A stretch of DNA of 64,000 nucleotides. It comes from Mycoplasmatota bacterium. GTDB lineage: Bacteria; Bacillota_I; Bacilli_A; MAG-NZ. The stretch lies in contig CP074575.1 of the NCBI GenBank assembly GCA_018394315.1, positions 1,148,615-1,212,614 of the forward strand. The letters are read 5' to 3'. This document shows, one piece after another, positions 25,412 to 33,909 of the stretch (within the stretch, counting starts at the first letter, position 1; every line of letters begins with the position of its first letter). The notes under the pieces were generated by a model. The model did no database searches, was not told where the DNA came from, and saw only the letters and a list, made by a program, of their open reading frames with translations. Made by a program: the position numbers and the translations under genes.

Positions 25412-26642
25412 ACTTGATTTATATATAAATGAGTTATTACAAGAAATTGAGGACTTACCTTCTCAATATACAGAGGATGCTTTAGAATATTATAAATCTT
25501 TTATTTTAGATGCTAAAGAAGCAAAAACACCAGAAGAAGAGATTTTGTTACAACTTGGTTCAGTAGTAGAAGTAGCAAATCAAATAAAACTTGATTATTA
25601 CTTAAAAAATCAAAATAGTGTTTCAAGATTATTTCAAAAAATATTTAAGATACTTAAGTCTTCTGAAATTATTGAAAAATCTGCATCGTACTTTCTAGCG
25701 TTACTTACTTTTTGTTCTAGTCTCTTAATGTATTTGATGTCTCTTATATCTTATATTTCGATTATTGGTTGGGTAGCGTTATTAGGAAGAGAGTATATTA
25801 TTACGCCATCTAATTATTCAAGTACCAAACTAAGTTTATTTGGATTAGCATTACTTGGAGGAGCATTATTAGCATTATTAGGATATATGTTTCAAAAAAT
25901 ATCGAAACTTCTTTCTGGGTATACAATAAGATTAATCAGATCAAAATTACATAAAGAGTTGACAGTTAAAGAAGAAAGAAGAATTAAAAATCGTTTTCCA
26001 TTAATAATTGCAGTTTATACCGGATTCCTTGTTGTTGGATTTGTCATTTTATTAATAACGCCAATGTTTCGTAACGCAACTTCAATATGGCTAAGTCTTC
26101 CAGCAAAAAGTTATATATTAATAGAAGATGATTTCAAACAAGAGGATGTAAATAGAATTGATATAAATGCTGTGAATGTGAAAATCTCTATTGAATATGA
26201 AGATACTGATTATATCAGTGTAATCTATCAAAAAGAAAACTGGATGAATTATAATACTAATCTTCAAAATAACACATTATACATTTCAGAAACTGGAAAT
26301 GGAAAGTTACCATTTATGAACTTCATTGGAAGACATTATAGTACTAATGAGTTAATGATAGTATTGCCAGATAATTTTAAAGAAAGTATTAACATAAATA
26401 CTATTGGAAGTATTGTTGAGACTCAGGAAATTAGAGAAGATTTTCATCTGTTCGCTGATACATCGCTCGTAAACTTTAACTATATAGATACATGTAACTT
26501 AAATATAAACACCGTTAGGGGACATATAACAATTGACAATCAAGAGATTGAAACAAATAATTATAAATGGGAAGAAGATAGTAACATATGCTTAATCGAG
26601 ATTAACACAGTTTCTGGAAGTGTAAATGGAGTAAATCGATGA
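25401..26642 (+). CDS. DUF1700/DUF4097-type membrane protein
   Basis: The 413-residue protein starts with a helical cytoplasmic domain typical of DUF1700/HAAS proteins (MNKLDLYINELLQEIEDLPSQYTEDALEYYKSFILDA). Two long hydrophobic segments (about 95-125 and 145-172) and a further helix near 205-225 follow. The outer C-terminal part has the beta-rich DUF4097-like repeats (VNRIDINAVNVKISIEY, NINTVRGHITIDN, IEINTVSGSVNGV). Such pairs with PadR are thought to sense or respond to envelope change, but no function is established. It overlaps padR and the following SDR gene by a few bases, so the four to five genes form one transcript. Confidence 0.78.
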   Translation: MMNKLDLYINELLQEIEDLPSQYTEDALEYYKSFILDAKEAKTPEEEILLQLGSVVEVANQIKLDYYLKNQNSVSRLFQKIFKILKSSEIIEKSASYFLALLTFCSSLLMYLMSLISYISIIGWVALLGREYIITPSNYSSTKLSLFGLALLGGALLALLGYMFQKISKLLSGYTIRLIRSKLHKELTVKEERRIKNRFPLIIAVYTGFLVVGFVILLITPMFRNATSIWLSLPAKSYILIEDDFKQEDVNRIDINAVNVKISIEYEDTDYISVIYQKENWMNYNTNLQNNTLYISETGNGKLPFMNFIGRHYSTNELMIVLPDNFKESININTIGSIVETQEIREDFHLFADTSLVNFNYIDTCNLNINTVRGHITIDNQEIETNNYKWEEDSNICLIEINTVSGSVNGVNR

Positions 26643-27493
26643 GAAAAACGATAATTATATCAGGTGCAACATCGGGAATTGGATTTGCACTTGCAAAAGA
26701 GTATACAATTAATGACGAAAGAGTAATTGCTCTAGGAAGAAATAGTGAGAGTAGTAGTAATGCGCTAAAAGAAATAAAATCGATAAAGCCAGATTGTGAT
26801 ATTATTTACTTATCTGCTGATTTATCCTCTTTAGAAGAAATTGACAATGTATGTAAAAAGATATTAAAATTAACTGAGAATACTGGTATAGATGTTTTGA
26901 TAAATAATGCATCGACTGTACCTAAGTGGTATTTAACAACTAAACAAGGGTATGAAATGCAGTTTCAGGTTAATCATTTATCTGCTATGGCAATCACAAG
27001 AAAATTGATGAGAGGTTTAATAAAAAACAAAGGTATGATAATAACAACATCCTCAAGATCTCATCGTGGTGCAACTATAAACTTCAATGACATTATGTTA
27101 TCTCAAAGATATAATCTGTTGAAAGCTTATAAACAATCTAAACTTGCCAATGTTCTATTTACATATGAATTTAATAGAATGTATAAAAATAAGTATAATG
27201 TAATTGGGTATGCTGTTGATCCTGGGCTGGTAAATACAGCTATTGGAGAGAAGAATTCATCTGGTATAGCTAGAATCCTTTGGAAGTTAAGAAGAAAGTT
27301 CGGAAGATTACCAGAAGAGATAATTTCAACATATTCATCGCTAATTTACAATGAAAAGAACCGTCAGGTTGATTGTTATTACTATAAAGATTCAAAGCCA
27401 ATTCAGCCCTCTAAATATGCTAGAAGAGTAGTTAATAGTAGAAAACTGTGGGATTTATGTTATAAATTATTGGGAGATTCAGTTTATGAATGA
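26639..27493 (+). CDS. Short-chain dehydrogenase/reductase 1
   Basis: A classical-type SDR of 284 aa. It has the cofactor motif SGATSGIG (8-15), NNAS near 89-92, and a catalytic YKQSK pair (Tyr164, Lys168) preceded by TTSSRSHRG. The C-terminus extends beyond the core with a basic stretch (ARILWKLRRKFGR) and resembles retinol-dehydrogenase-like SDRs that act on hydrophobic alcohols. The substrate is unknown. It overlaps the DUF1700/DUF4097 gene by 4 bases and the second SDR by 8. Confidence 0.85.
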   Translation: MRKTIIISGATSGIGFALAKEYTINDERVIALGRNSESSSNALKEIKSIKPDCDIIYLSADLSSLEEIDNVCKKILKLTENTGIDVLINNASTVPKWYLTTKQGYEMQFQVNHLSAMAITRKLMRGLIKNKGMIITTSSRSHRGATINFNDIMLSQRYNLLKAYKQSKLANVLFTYEFNRMYKNKYNVIGYAVDPGLVNTAIGEKNSSGIARILWKLRRKFGRLPEEIISTYSSLIYNEKNRQVDCYYYKDSKPIQPSKYARRVVNSRKLWDLCYKLLGDSVYE

Positions 27494-28283
27494 TAAATAT
27501 TGCTTAATTACAGGAGCTACTGGTGGACTTGGAAGAGCAATTACTTATGAAGCTGCCAGTAGAGGATATGAGTTGATATTGGTTGATCTAGATGATAGAA
27601 ATCTTGAGAGTTTAAAAATAGGATTAAAAAGTAATTTTAATGTTAGTGTTATAACATTTAATATAAGCATTCTAGATAAAGATCAAATGACCGGAGTATG
27701 GAATTACCTTAAAGAAAATAATATTAAATTAGATATGCTTATTAATGTTGCTGGTAGGGATGAAGAGGGATTCTTTGCAAATACATTGCCTGTAGTGTCA
27801 ATTGGTATAGCTGAATTAAATGCAGTTGGAACTCTAAGCATGATATCGAACGCTATTAAATACAAGAGTAACACACTTAGAGTAATAAATATCTCTTCCA
27901 TGGCTGGATTTTATCCAATGCCATTGAAAGCAGTATATTCAGCGTCAAAGAGATTCTTAATTGATCTGGGCTACTCTTTAAATGATGAGTTAAACTCACA
28001 AAACATATATATTACAACTGTTTGTCCGGCGGGATTACCTACAAGAGCAGATATTATAGAGAAGATTGACAGCCAAGGTTTTTTTGGAAGAGTAACAACA
28101 TTAAATGTAGGAATAGTAGCGAGAAGAATTTTTGAGAATGCTTTTCGAAACAAGAAAATATATATACCTGGATTTCTTAACCAGGTAGTAGTTATAATTA
28201 GTAATTTAATTCCTCAAAGAGTACTTGCAAAGCTAGTTGGAAAAAGGTGGAGGAAAACTAACTGTAGAATAAGTCATAGTTAG
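27486..28283 (+). CDS. Short-chain dehydrogenase/reductase 2
   Basis: A second SDR, 265 aa, only distantly similar to the first. It has TGATGGLG (9-16), NVAG (87-90), Ser138 in ISSMAG and the catalytic YSASK (Tyr151, Lys155). After the core comes a hydrophobic stretch (IPGFLNQVVVIISNLIPQ, about 225-243) that could lie on the membrane, as in fatty-acyl or ketosphinganine-type reductases. It overlaps SDR 1 by 8 bases. Two different SDRs in a row suggest two redox steps on one substrate, perhaps a lipid. Confidence 0.83.
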   Translation: MNDKYCLITGATGGLGRAITYEAASRGYELILVDLDDRNLESLKIGLKSNFNVSVITFNISILDKDQMTGVWNYLKENNIKLDMLINVAGRDEEGFFANTLPVVSIGIAELNAVGTLSMISNAIKYKSNTLRVINISSMAGFYPMPLKAVYSASKRFLIDLGYSLNDELNSQNIYITTVCPAGLPTRADIIEKIDSQGFFGRVTTLNVGIVARRIFENAFRNKKIYIPGFLNQVVVIISNLIPQRVLAKLVGKRWRKTNCRISHS

Positions 28284-28324
28284 TCATTTAAAAAGTATGA
28301 AAAATGGGAGCGGGGGAAATATTT

Positions 28325-29056
28325 ATGAAAGATTTTTTTAGTTATGAACCATCAAATAATATATTCAGATTGTATAGTATACCTCATATAATAATGCTAA
28401 TAGTTTTTGCTGTAATGCTAGCGCTTTTATATGTGAGTAAAGATAAGATAAGAAAATCAAAATATGAGAAAGTAATAAGGATATCATTTGCATCAATTGT
28501 GTTATCACTAGAAATTATGCTCTACTTTTGGTACATTTTAAATGGTCAAACCGATTTGGCTTTAATCTTACCATTCGAAGTTTGTGGATTTGCTTTATAT
28601 TTTGGTGTATTTATGATGTATTTTAAAAATTATAAGTTATTTAGATTAGGTTATTATTGGTCTTTTGGAGCTAATATTGCTATATTGTTTCCACCAATTC
28701 TATATTCATTTGATAGGTTTAGATTTTATCAATATTTGTTTAATCATATGTTTATTTTCATTATGTATCTATATATGTATTTTGTTCATAAATTTAAACC
28801 TACCTTAAAAGCCTATATACAATCTATCTTGTTTATGATACTAGTTGCACCTATTATGTATATACTGAATATAATTATGGATGCTAATTTCTTTGTTTTG
28901 AGTAGTTCGGAAGGTGCTCCATTTGAATGGTTAAGAAATATGGATGGTCCTTTGTTTACTCTGGTAGTAGTAACGGTGGGTATTTCATTATTTTCAATCG
29001 GTAACATTCATTATTTATTTACAAGAAAAAAACGCGATTTATCTCACCAAGAATAA
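28325..29056 (+). CDS. YwaF/TIGR02206-type membrane protein
   Basis: About 243 residues with seven or so membrane helices. It starts MKDFFSYEPSNNIFRLYSIPHIIMLIVF and contains LILPFEVCGFALYFGVFMMY and DGPLFTLVVVTVGISLFSIGN, as in the YwaF family of integral membrane proteins of unknown function. GGGGG at 28312-28316 lies just before ATG 28325. The earlier in-frame ATG at 28304 would place that site inside the gene. It is the last gene of the PadR operon, 41 bases after SDR 2, and is followed by a strong terminator. Confidence 0.72.
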   Translation: MKDFFSYEPSNNIFRLYSIPHIIMLIVFAVMLALLYVSKDKIRKSKYEKVIRISFASIVLSLEIMLYFWYILNGQTDLALILPFEVCGFALYFGVFMMYFKNYKLFRLGYYWSFGANIAILFPPILYSFDRFRFYQYLFNHMFIFIMYLYMYFVHKFKPTLKAYIQSILFMILVAPIMYILNIIMDANFFVLSSSEGAPFEWLRNMDGPLFTLVVVTVGISLFSIGNIHYLFTRKKRDLSHQE

Positions 29057-29078
29057 AATCATTGTCCTCATAATAAAA

Positions 29079-29119
29079 ACAGCATCCTTAGTATACTTGC
29101 TAAAGGTGCTGTCTTTTTT
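29079..29119 (+). terminator. Terminator of the PadR operon
   Basis: ACAGCATCCTTAG (29079-29091) pairs with CTAAAGGTGCTGT (29100-29112) with one mismatch and is followed by six T after a C. On the minus strand it may also serve the converging sulfatase gene, since AAAAA at 29075-29079 reads as a T-run. Confidence 0.85.
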
Positions 29120-29137
29120 AATACGCTGCATAAACTT

Positions 29138-31018
29138 CTAATTACGATTGTTATAATAATCTTCGATTAGAATATTTTGAAATACATCAATCTTTTCATA
29201 CAATGCTTCATTTACATCTTTGTAATAATCATGTTGATTTACACTTGCGTTTACAATCGAGCTAGAGTAATTATATTCATTATCCAACCAACTATAATCT
29301 TTTAAAACTACAATAGGCTTACTTTGTTCATCCATAATATCCACCCCAAAGTAATTTCCAGGTTCATAATCAAGTCTAAACATATTTGCAACTGTAGGTA
29401 AGACATCATAAGTTGATCCGATTTTTGTAACTGTTTTTGAATCTACTTCTGGACTCCAAATTATTAATGGGAGGTTATGATAATCATATTCGTATTCTGC
29501 ATCAATATAATCTGTATACATATTATGTTCCAACATATATGGATAGTGATCTGAGAGTATTACAAAGACAGTATCAGCTAATCTACCACTAGAGCTCAAA
29601 TCATCATAAAACTTTGTTAGCATATTATCGAATTCCATTTGATAAGCACTATAAACTAAAATTTCTTTAGGTGTCCCCTCTTCTAACACAGCTTCTGCAA
29701 CTTTGTAATTATTAGAATAATATGACTTGTTCATTAAGTCCTTTTCTGTATATCCACCATGTCCAGAGAAGGAAATTATGAAATTATAAAATTTATCATT
29801 TGGTAAAATATAATCTTTTCCAAATTCGTAAATATTGCTGTCTATCTTTAAATCGATATTTAATGCATCACAATCATAGAATCGCTCAAAGCCTAATGAA
29901 TTATGTAATTCTGTTCTGTTATAAAATGCTCCTACATTGTTATGAAATGAATTTACTGAGTATCCACTACTTTTAAACAAATTAGCTAAGGAGTACGGAT
30001 ATTGATTATTTTGATAAATGTAACAGGTTGGACCGCTATATAGTGATGGGAGTAAACCTGTTTGAGATATAAACTCTGAATCACACGTAGTTCGTGGATA
30101 AGCTGGTACGTAGAAGTTTTCAAAATATAAGCCAGTATCTTGCATCATATGCAATGTAGGCGTTAATTCTGGATTCAGTATGTTTACATTAAGTGATTCA
30201 GCAAGAATAAAAATTACATTTTTATCCTCAAATATACCGGTGTATTCATTCTCGTTTTTTTCGATTTTACTGTTCTCAAAGTAAGTCGATATTTCTTCTA
30301 AAACTTCATTATCATTATCATTTCCCTTGTTCAAAATCATTAGTTCAATATCGCGCTTGAGGTGACCATATATACCGAATTCCTCTATAGACATATCTTT
30401 TCTAAAAAGAGTTTCATATAAGTATACTTTATTATCTATAATCTGCCATTTAGTGTTCTCGCTGTTATAAATAATTGTTCTTCCTAGAAAACTAGTGCTT
30501 AGAAAGAGTATTAACAATACTAGAAATAATAGCCTATTTGTATTTTTTTTGACTCTCTTGATTAACTTTATTGAGAAATATGATGAGATAATGGCAAATA
30601 GAATGATTAAAATATAGTCGAATTTAAAATGTCTACTCACATCATTAAAGAAAATATCTGCATCACTATAATAGTTATGAGTATCTTGAAGCATTAATAC
30701 TTGCCGTATAGATATAAACTCTTTGAATAGACCATAATATACTCTATTAGCAATCATATATATAGTAACTAATAAATATATTAAAATAATATATACACTC
30801 TTTATTTTAGTGGGTATAATAACTAATATTGCCGATAATAAAGAAAGAAAAGCAATTGAATATAGTAGTGATATACCTTTTAAAAACTTGAAATCTTCTA
30901 GTATTAAATATATTTGATATCTATTGAAATACTCAATGATAATGAGCCCTGCTGCAAAGACTATTATGTATAATAAACTCGTACTTTGCTTTTTTGATTT
31001 TCTAAAAATATTCTCCAC
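29138..31018 (-). CDS. LTA-synthase-family sulfatase-type membrane enzyme
   Basis: Five membrane helices occupy about residues 10-185. An extracellular alkaline-phosphatase/sulfatase domain follows, the layout of lipoteichoic acid synthases and related phosphoglycerol transferases. Metal and catalytic positions are visible: ILAES (Glu274), the nucleophile threonine in TTCDSE (Thr311), ISFSGHGGY and LSDHYPYM. Length (626 aa) fits the family. It would transfer phosphoglycerol or a similar group to a glycolipid on the outer face of the membrane. The start is GTG at 31018 with GGGAGA about 10 bases upstream. It is a single gene with its own promoter. Confidence 0.85.
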   Translation of the reverse strand: MENIFRKSKKQSTSLLYIIVFAAGLIIIEYFNRYQIYLILEDFKFLKGISLLYSIAFLSLLSAILVIIPTKIKSVYIILIYLLVTIYMIANRVYYGLFKEFISIRQVLMLQDTHNYYSDADIFFNDVSRHFKFDYILIILFAIISSYFSIKLIKRVKKNTNRLLFLVLLILFLSTSFLGRTIIYNSENTKWQIIDNKVYLYETLFRKDMSIEEFGIYGHLKRDIELMILNKGNDNDNEVLEEISTYFENSKIEKNENEYTGIFEDKNVIFILAESLNVNILNPELTPTLHMMQDTGLYFENFYVPAYPRTTCDSEFISQTGLLPSLYSGPTCYIYQNNQYPYSLANLFKSSGYSVNSFHNNVGAFYNRTELHNSLGFERFYDCDALNIDLKIDSNIYEFGKDYILPNDKFYNFIISFSGHGGYTEKDLMNKSYYSNNYKVAEAVLEEGTPKEILVYSAYQMEFDNMLTKFYDDLSSSGRLADTVFVILSDHYPYMLEHNMYTDYIDAEYEYDYHNLPLIIWSPEVDSKTVTKIGSTYDVLPTVANMFRLDYEPGNYFGVDIMDEQSKPIVVLKDYSWLDNEYNYSSSIVNASVNQHDYYKDVNEALYEKIDVFQNILIEDYYNNRN

Positions 31019-31155
31019 GATAAAATCTCCCTATCCATCTAACTTGATTTTCTAATCTGACATCTCCTCTAATGTTAGGTTAGTTTGAATAAGAGTTTAG
31101 GATGCTATTTAAACGCTCTATAGTGTTTACTGCCTATGAACTCTATTCTCATACT

Positions 31156-31184
31156 ATTATAATACATTATTCTTTTATTTGTAA
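31156..31184 (-). promoter_or_regulatory. Promoter of the LTA-synthase-like gene
   Basis: On the minus strand TTACAA (31179-31184), 17 bases, TATAAT (31156-31161). It gives an untranslated leader of about 130 bases. The 402-base gap 31019-31420 also contains the rightward promoter at 31352. Between the two promoters (31185-31320) I see no gene. Confidence 0.65.
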
Positions 31185-31331
31185 GTAATATTCTTTATTA
31201 AATATAAGCATTAGCTTGATGAGGTAGTTTATAGTTCCTTTTAAGGTTATAAGTTTAATCTTTCAATTGAAAATATTTATTAAGTAATAATGGGGTCAAA
31301 CAATAGTTGTTTTTTTATGCTTCATTCCATT

Positions 31332-31404
31332 TCGAAATATATCGAAATGAATTGACAAATATGGAATTAAATGATAAAATCCATTTAGATAGATATCGAA
31401 TTAA
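31332..31404 (+). promoter_or_regulatory. Promoter of the ArsR operon with repeated ATATCGAA motif
   Basis: TTGACA (31352-31357), 17 bases, TAAAAT (31375-31380). The sequence TTTCGAAATATATCGAAATG lies directly upstream of -35. ATATCGAATT recurs about 13 bases downstream of -10. Two copies flanking the promoter suggest an operator, most simply for the ArsR-type regulator encoded as second gene. Confidence 0.6.
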
Positions 31405-31420
31405 ATAGAAGGAGAACATT

Positions 31421-31825
31421 ATGATTATGAATAAATTAAAGAAAGATTATTTTAAGATTGTAGATCTAAAACTTGATGAGGCCACGAAAAAGATTGAATA
31501 TCTTATTACTCAGGATAGGCTAGATGAAGCTAATCACGAAAAAATAAGACGTAATGTAATTGACATCTTTAAAAAGATGTATGATGTTAGTCTCAAAAAA
31601 GTTTATAGTTATGAAAATAAATCAGTTGAGGATATGAATCTTAAAGAATTTAGAAAAACATATTTAGAGTTTTTTGATACTATTCCAATGACATGGCTCT
31701 CAAGCTTACAAAAAGCTAAAGAGAATAACGACCATGAGAAGATTTTTATTGAAGAACTGAAAATTGAAACGAAAGACAAAGTTAAATCATATTTTGAAGA
31801 GTGTTGGGAGGGACTTTATGTTTGA
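31421..31825 (+). CDS. Hypothetical helical protein co-transcribed with ArsR
   Basis: A 134-residue, highly charged protein, probably all-helical (KLDEATKKIEYLITQDRLDEANHEKIRRNVIDIFKKMYDV), with no signal peptide or membrane helix. AAGGAGA precedes the ATG. It overlaps the regulator start by 8 bases. I do not recognise the family. Its position in front of an ArsR-type regulator with a shared promoter suggests it is either a target or a partner of that regulator. Confidence 0.7.
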   Translation: MIMNKLKKDYFKIVDLKLDEATKKIEYLITQDRLDEANHEKIRRNVIDIFKKMYDVSLKKVYSYENKSVEDMNLKEFRKTYLEFFDTIPMTWLSSLQKAKENNDHEKIFIEELKIETKDKVKSYFEECWEGLYV

Positions 31826-32372
31826 TAATTCCATCAAAATTTTTAAGTCTCTTTCAGACAATTCGAGACTACGAATTGTAAATAATCTGCTTAATGGACC
31901 TATGTACGTTGAACTGCTTTCTGAGCGATTAAACCTTTCACCTTCTACTGTGTCGTTTCATTTAAAAAAATTAGAAGGAGCTGGACTTGTATTTCCTAAG
32001 AAAGAGCAATACTATGTAGTCTATCATCTAAATGAAGAAATATTAAATAAGAACCTATTAAGCTTAGTAAAAATTAAAGATGAGGAGAGAGAAAAACAAG
32101 ACAGAAGACAAGAAGAATATAGAGGTAAAATAATAAAAAATTTTTTTGAATATGGAAAGTTAAAGAGTATTCCAGTTCAAAGAAAAAAGAGACTAGTTAT
32201 AATAAGTGAAATTAGTAAGGCTTTTGAATTTGGTAAGGAATACACTGAAAAAGAAGTAAACTTGATTATATCTAAATTTCATGGTGATTTCTGCACAATT
32301 AGAAGAGAATTTATATCGGAAAAATTATTTACACGAGAGAATAATATATATATAAAAGTAAAAGAATTATAA
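31818..32372 (+). CDS. ArsR-family regulator with DUF2087-like C-terminal domain
   Basis: The first 80 residues are an ArsR winged helix (IFKSLSDNSRLRIVNNLLNGPMYVELLSERLNLSPSTVSFHLKKLEGAGLV). No CxC metal motif is present, so it is probably not a classical metal sensor. The C-terminal part (KLKSIPVQRKKRLVIISEISKAFEFGKEYTEKEVNLIISKFHGDFCTIRREFI) matches the DUF2087 pattern seen in ArsR-DUF2087 fusions. ATG 31818 follows GGGAGG. The longer frame from 31764 runs through the upstream gene and lacks a ribosome binding site. The length from 31818 is 184 aa. Confidence 0.87.
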   Translation: MFDNSIKIFKSLSDNSRLRIVNNLLNGPMYVELLSERLNLSPSTVSFHLKKLEGAGLVFPKKEQYYVVYHLNEEILNKNLLSLVKIKDEEREKQDRRQEEYRGKIIKNFFEYGKLKSIPVQRKKRLVIISEISKAFEFGKEYTEKEVNLIISKFHGDFCTIRREFISEKLFTRENNIYIKVKEL

Positions 32373-32387
32373 AATCTATTATAAAGT

Positions 32388-32427
32388 AAATCGCCATTAA
32401 TCTTCGCTGTTTATGGCGATTTTTTAT
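32388..32427 (+). terminator. Terminator of the ArsR operon
   Basis: AAATCGCCAT (32388-32397) pairs with ATGGCGATTT (32413-32422) and is followed by a T-run. It lies 15 bases after the ArsR gene. Confidence 0.88.
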
Positions 32428-32566
32428 TAAGTTCACTTTTACTGTCTTTATTCTAATTTTAATGTATGATTTTATTGTGATATAGTGTAAATGTCAAATA
32501 TTTTCATAATTTGACAATGTTCTTGATGAATCAATGGGATATATGATGGAAAGTGAGGTTTTAAAT

Positions 32567-33058
32567 GTGAAAAAATTGGTAATTATACATGGTCCTCCTG
32601 GCGTTGGGAAGACAACGGTGTGTAAATCGTTATATAAGAATGTTGATAGATCTGTTTGGTTAGATGCTGACTGGTGCTGGATGATGAATCCTTTTGAAGT
32701 AACTGATGAGAACAAGCAGATGGTAGTGGATAATATTATTCATCTGTTGAGAAACTTTCTAAATAACTCTTCTCTTGATTATGTTATTTTCTGTTGGGTT
32801 ATTCATAAGGAATTTATATTTGATATTATCTTAAAGGGATTGTCTGATTTGAATTTTGAGTTGCAAAAAATTACATTAACATGTTCCTCAGAGTCACTTA
32901 GAAATAGAATGGAAAATGATAATCGTACAAAACACCAAATTAATTCAAGTATAGAATCAATGAAAGATTACTATGATTTTGATACATTGAAAATCGATAC
33001 AACAGAGAAAAAAATAAAAGACGTAGTAAGCGAGATTGAAAACATAGTCGTGAGGTGA
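32567..33058 (+). CDS. Small P-loop kinase-like protein
   Basis: The protein (163 aa from GTG 32567) starts MKKLVIIHGPPGVGKTTVCKSL, a Walker A motif, followed by WLDADWCW, a DxD-like substrate-side motif. RNRMENDNRT near 120 may be the lid. This is the plan of small nucleoside/antibiotic-type kinases (TmrB/chloramphenicol-phosphotransferase-like P-loop proteins), with unknown substrate. GTGAGG (32553-32558) sits 8 bases before the GTG. The in-frame ATGs at 32534 and 32546 are less well placed. It overlaps or abuts the following acetyltransferase gene, so both are probably one transcript. Confidence 0.75.
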   Translation: MKKLVIIHGPPGVGKTTVCKSLYKNVDRSVWLDADWCWMMNPFEVTDENKQMVVDNIIHLLRNFLNNSSLDYVIFCWVIHKEFIFDIILKGLSDLNFELQKITLTCSSESLRNRMENDNRTKHQINSSIESMKDYYDFDTLKIDTTEKKIKDVVSEIENIVVR

Positions 33059-33063
33059 TATGT

Positions 33064-33501
33064 GTGAAAGATTACGAAATTATAGAAGTGAATGAAGATA
33101 GTAAAGAGAAGTTGTTTAGGTTGTTAGAATGGAGAAAGACAGGTAAAGAGAACATTGACTTAATTAAGAAAAATGAATATGGGACTCTTTGTAGTGATTA
33201 CTTTAAAGTATTAGTTGTTGAGAAAGACGATCAATTTATTGCTTATATAACAATAACTATTATTCCTAAACCTGATGAAAGGCTTGGTACACTATATGTT
33301 GATGAATTATGGGTTCCGCAGAAATATCGTAGACGAGGTTTAGCTAAGGCATTAATTGAAAAAGCAAGTGAATATGCTAAAGATATGGGACTTTGGAGAG
33401 TAAGATTGATAGTTGGATATGAAAATACCAATGCAAGAGAATTTTATAAAAGTGTGGGATTTGTAGAATCTTCAGCTATGTTTTGTGAGAAAAATCTTTA
33501 A
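33064..33501 (+). CDS. GNAT-family N-acetyltransferase
   Basis: A 145-residue acetyltransferase. The acetyl-CoA-binding segment is YVDELWVPQKYRRRGLAKALIEKASEYAKDMGLWRVRLIVGYENTNAREFYKSVGFVES, with the RRRGLA loop that holds the pyrophosphate of CoA. GTG 33064 is preferred because GAGGTGA (33052-33058) lies 5 bases before it; GTG 33055 is also in frame. It follows the P-loop kinase directly. The acceptor (small molecule, peptide or antibiotic) cannot be told. A kinase plus an acetyltransferase is reminiscent of resistance or modification pairs, but that is only a possibility. Confidence 0.85.
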   Translation: MKDYEIIEVNEDSKEKLFRLLEWRKTGKENIDLIKKNEYGTLCSDYFKVLVVEKDDQFIAYITITIIPKPDERLGTLYVDELWVPQKYRRRGLAKALIEKASEYAKDMGLWRVRLIVGYENTNAREFYKSVGFVESSAMFCEKNL

Positions 33502-33513
33502 TCAAGATAGAAA

Positions 33514-33744
33514 ATGCAACAAGTTGATTTCAGGACAAATCATTATATTATCGGAGAAGAAAATGCTTTGAAATATAGTTTAAGTATAGGTGATGAAATG
33601 AATTTACAATTAATGGAATACGAATTGTTCAAACAAATGAATGAGTCGGAAGGAACAACTATTGTTCAAGTAACACATTCACCTAAATCTACTGAATATG
33701 GGTCTAGGATAATTCTCGTTAAAGATGGAAATGTTTCTAGTTAG
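33514..33744 (+). pseudogene. Remnant of an ABC transporter ATPase (C-terminal end)
   Basis: The 76-residue frame ends with EGTTIVQVTHSPKSTEYGSRIILVKDGNVSS, the H-loop and end of a MacB/LolD-type ABC ATPase. In intact relatives this reads like TIVMVTHDPEVAKYADRII.LKDG. Walker A, signature and Walker B are gone, although GDEMNLQLMEYELFKQM could be a decayed remnant of the D-loop region. There is no good ribosome binding site. No permease partner is nearby. It is best read as a decayed or deleted gene. Confidence 0.7.
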
Positions 33745-33778
33745 TATTTAAAATAAAAATATAAGTGAAAGTTCAATT

Positions 33779-33815
33779 AATAGAAGTCTAGAGAGTAATC
33801 TGACTTCTATTTTTT
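33779..33815 (+). terminator. Terminator after the ATPase remnant
   Basis: AATAGAAGTC (33779-33788) pairs with GACTTCTATT (33802-33811) and is followed by T residues. It ends the kinase-acetyltransferase transcript before the yedF-like gene. Confidence 0.8.
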
Positions 33816-33909
33816 CACCCTTATTTATAGAAGAAAATATATCATATTATAGATATTAAATGATATAATTAAATGAAAATAATGATATTTTAGAAAAAGG
33901 AGACTAGAT

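Noticed and set aside
33245-33431. Antisense ORFs inside genes (for example opposite the acetyltransferase, rib genes and dhaKL)
   Set aside because: They lack ribosome binding sites and family resemblance and follow the codon shadow of the coding strand.
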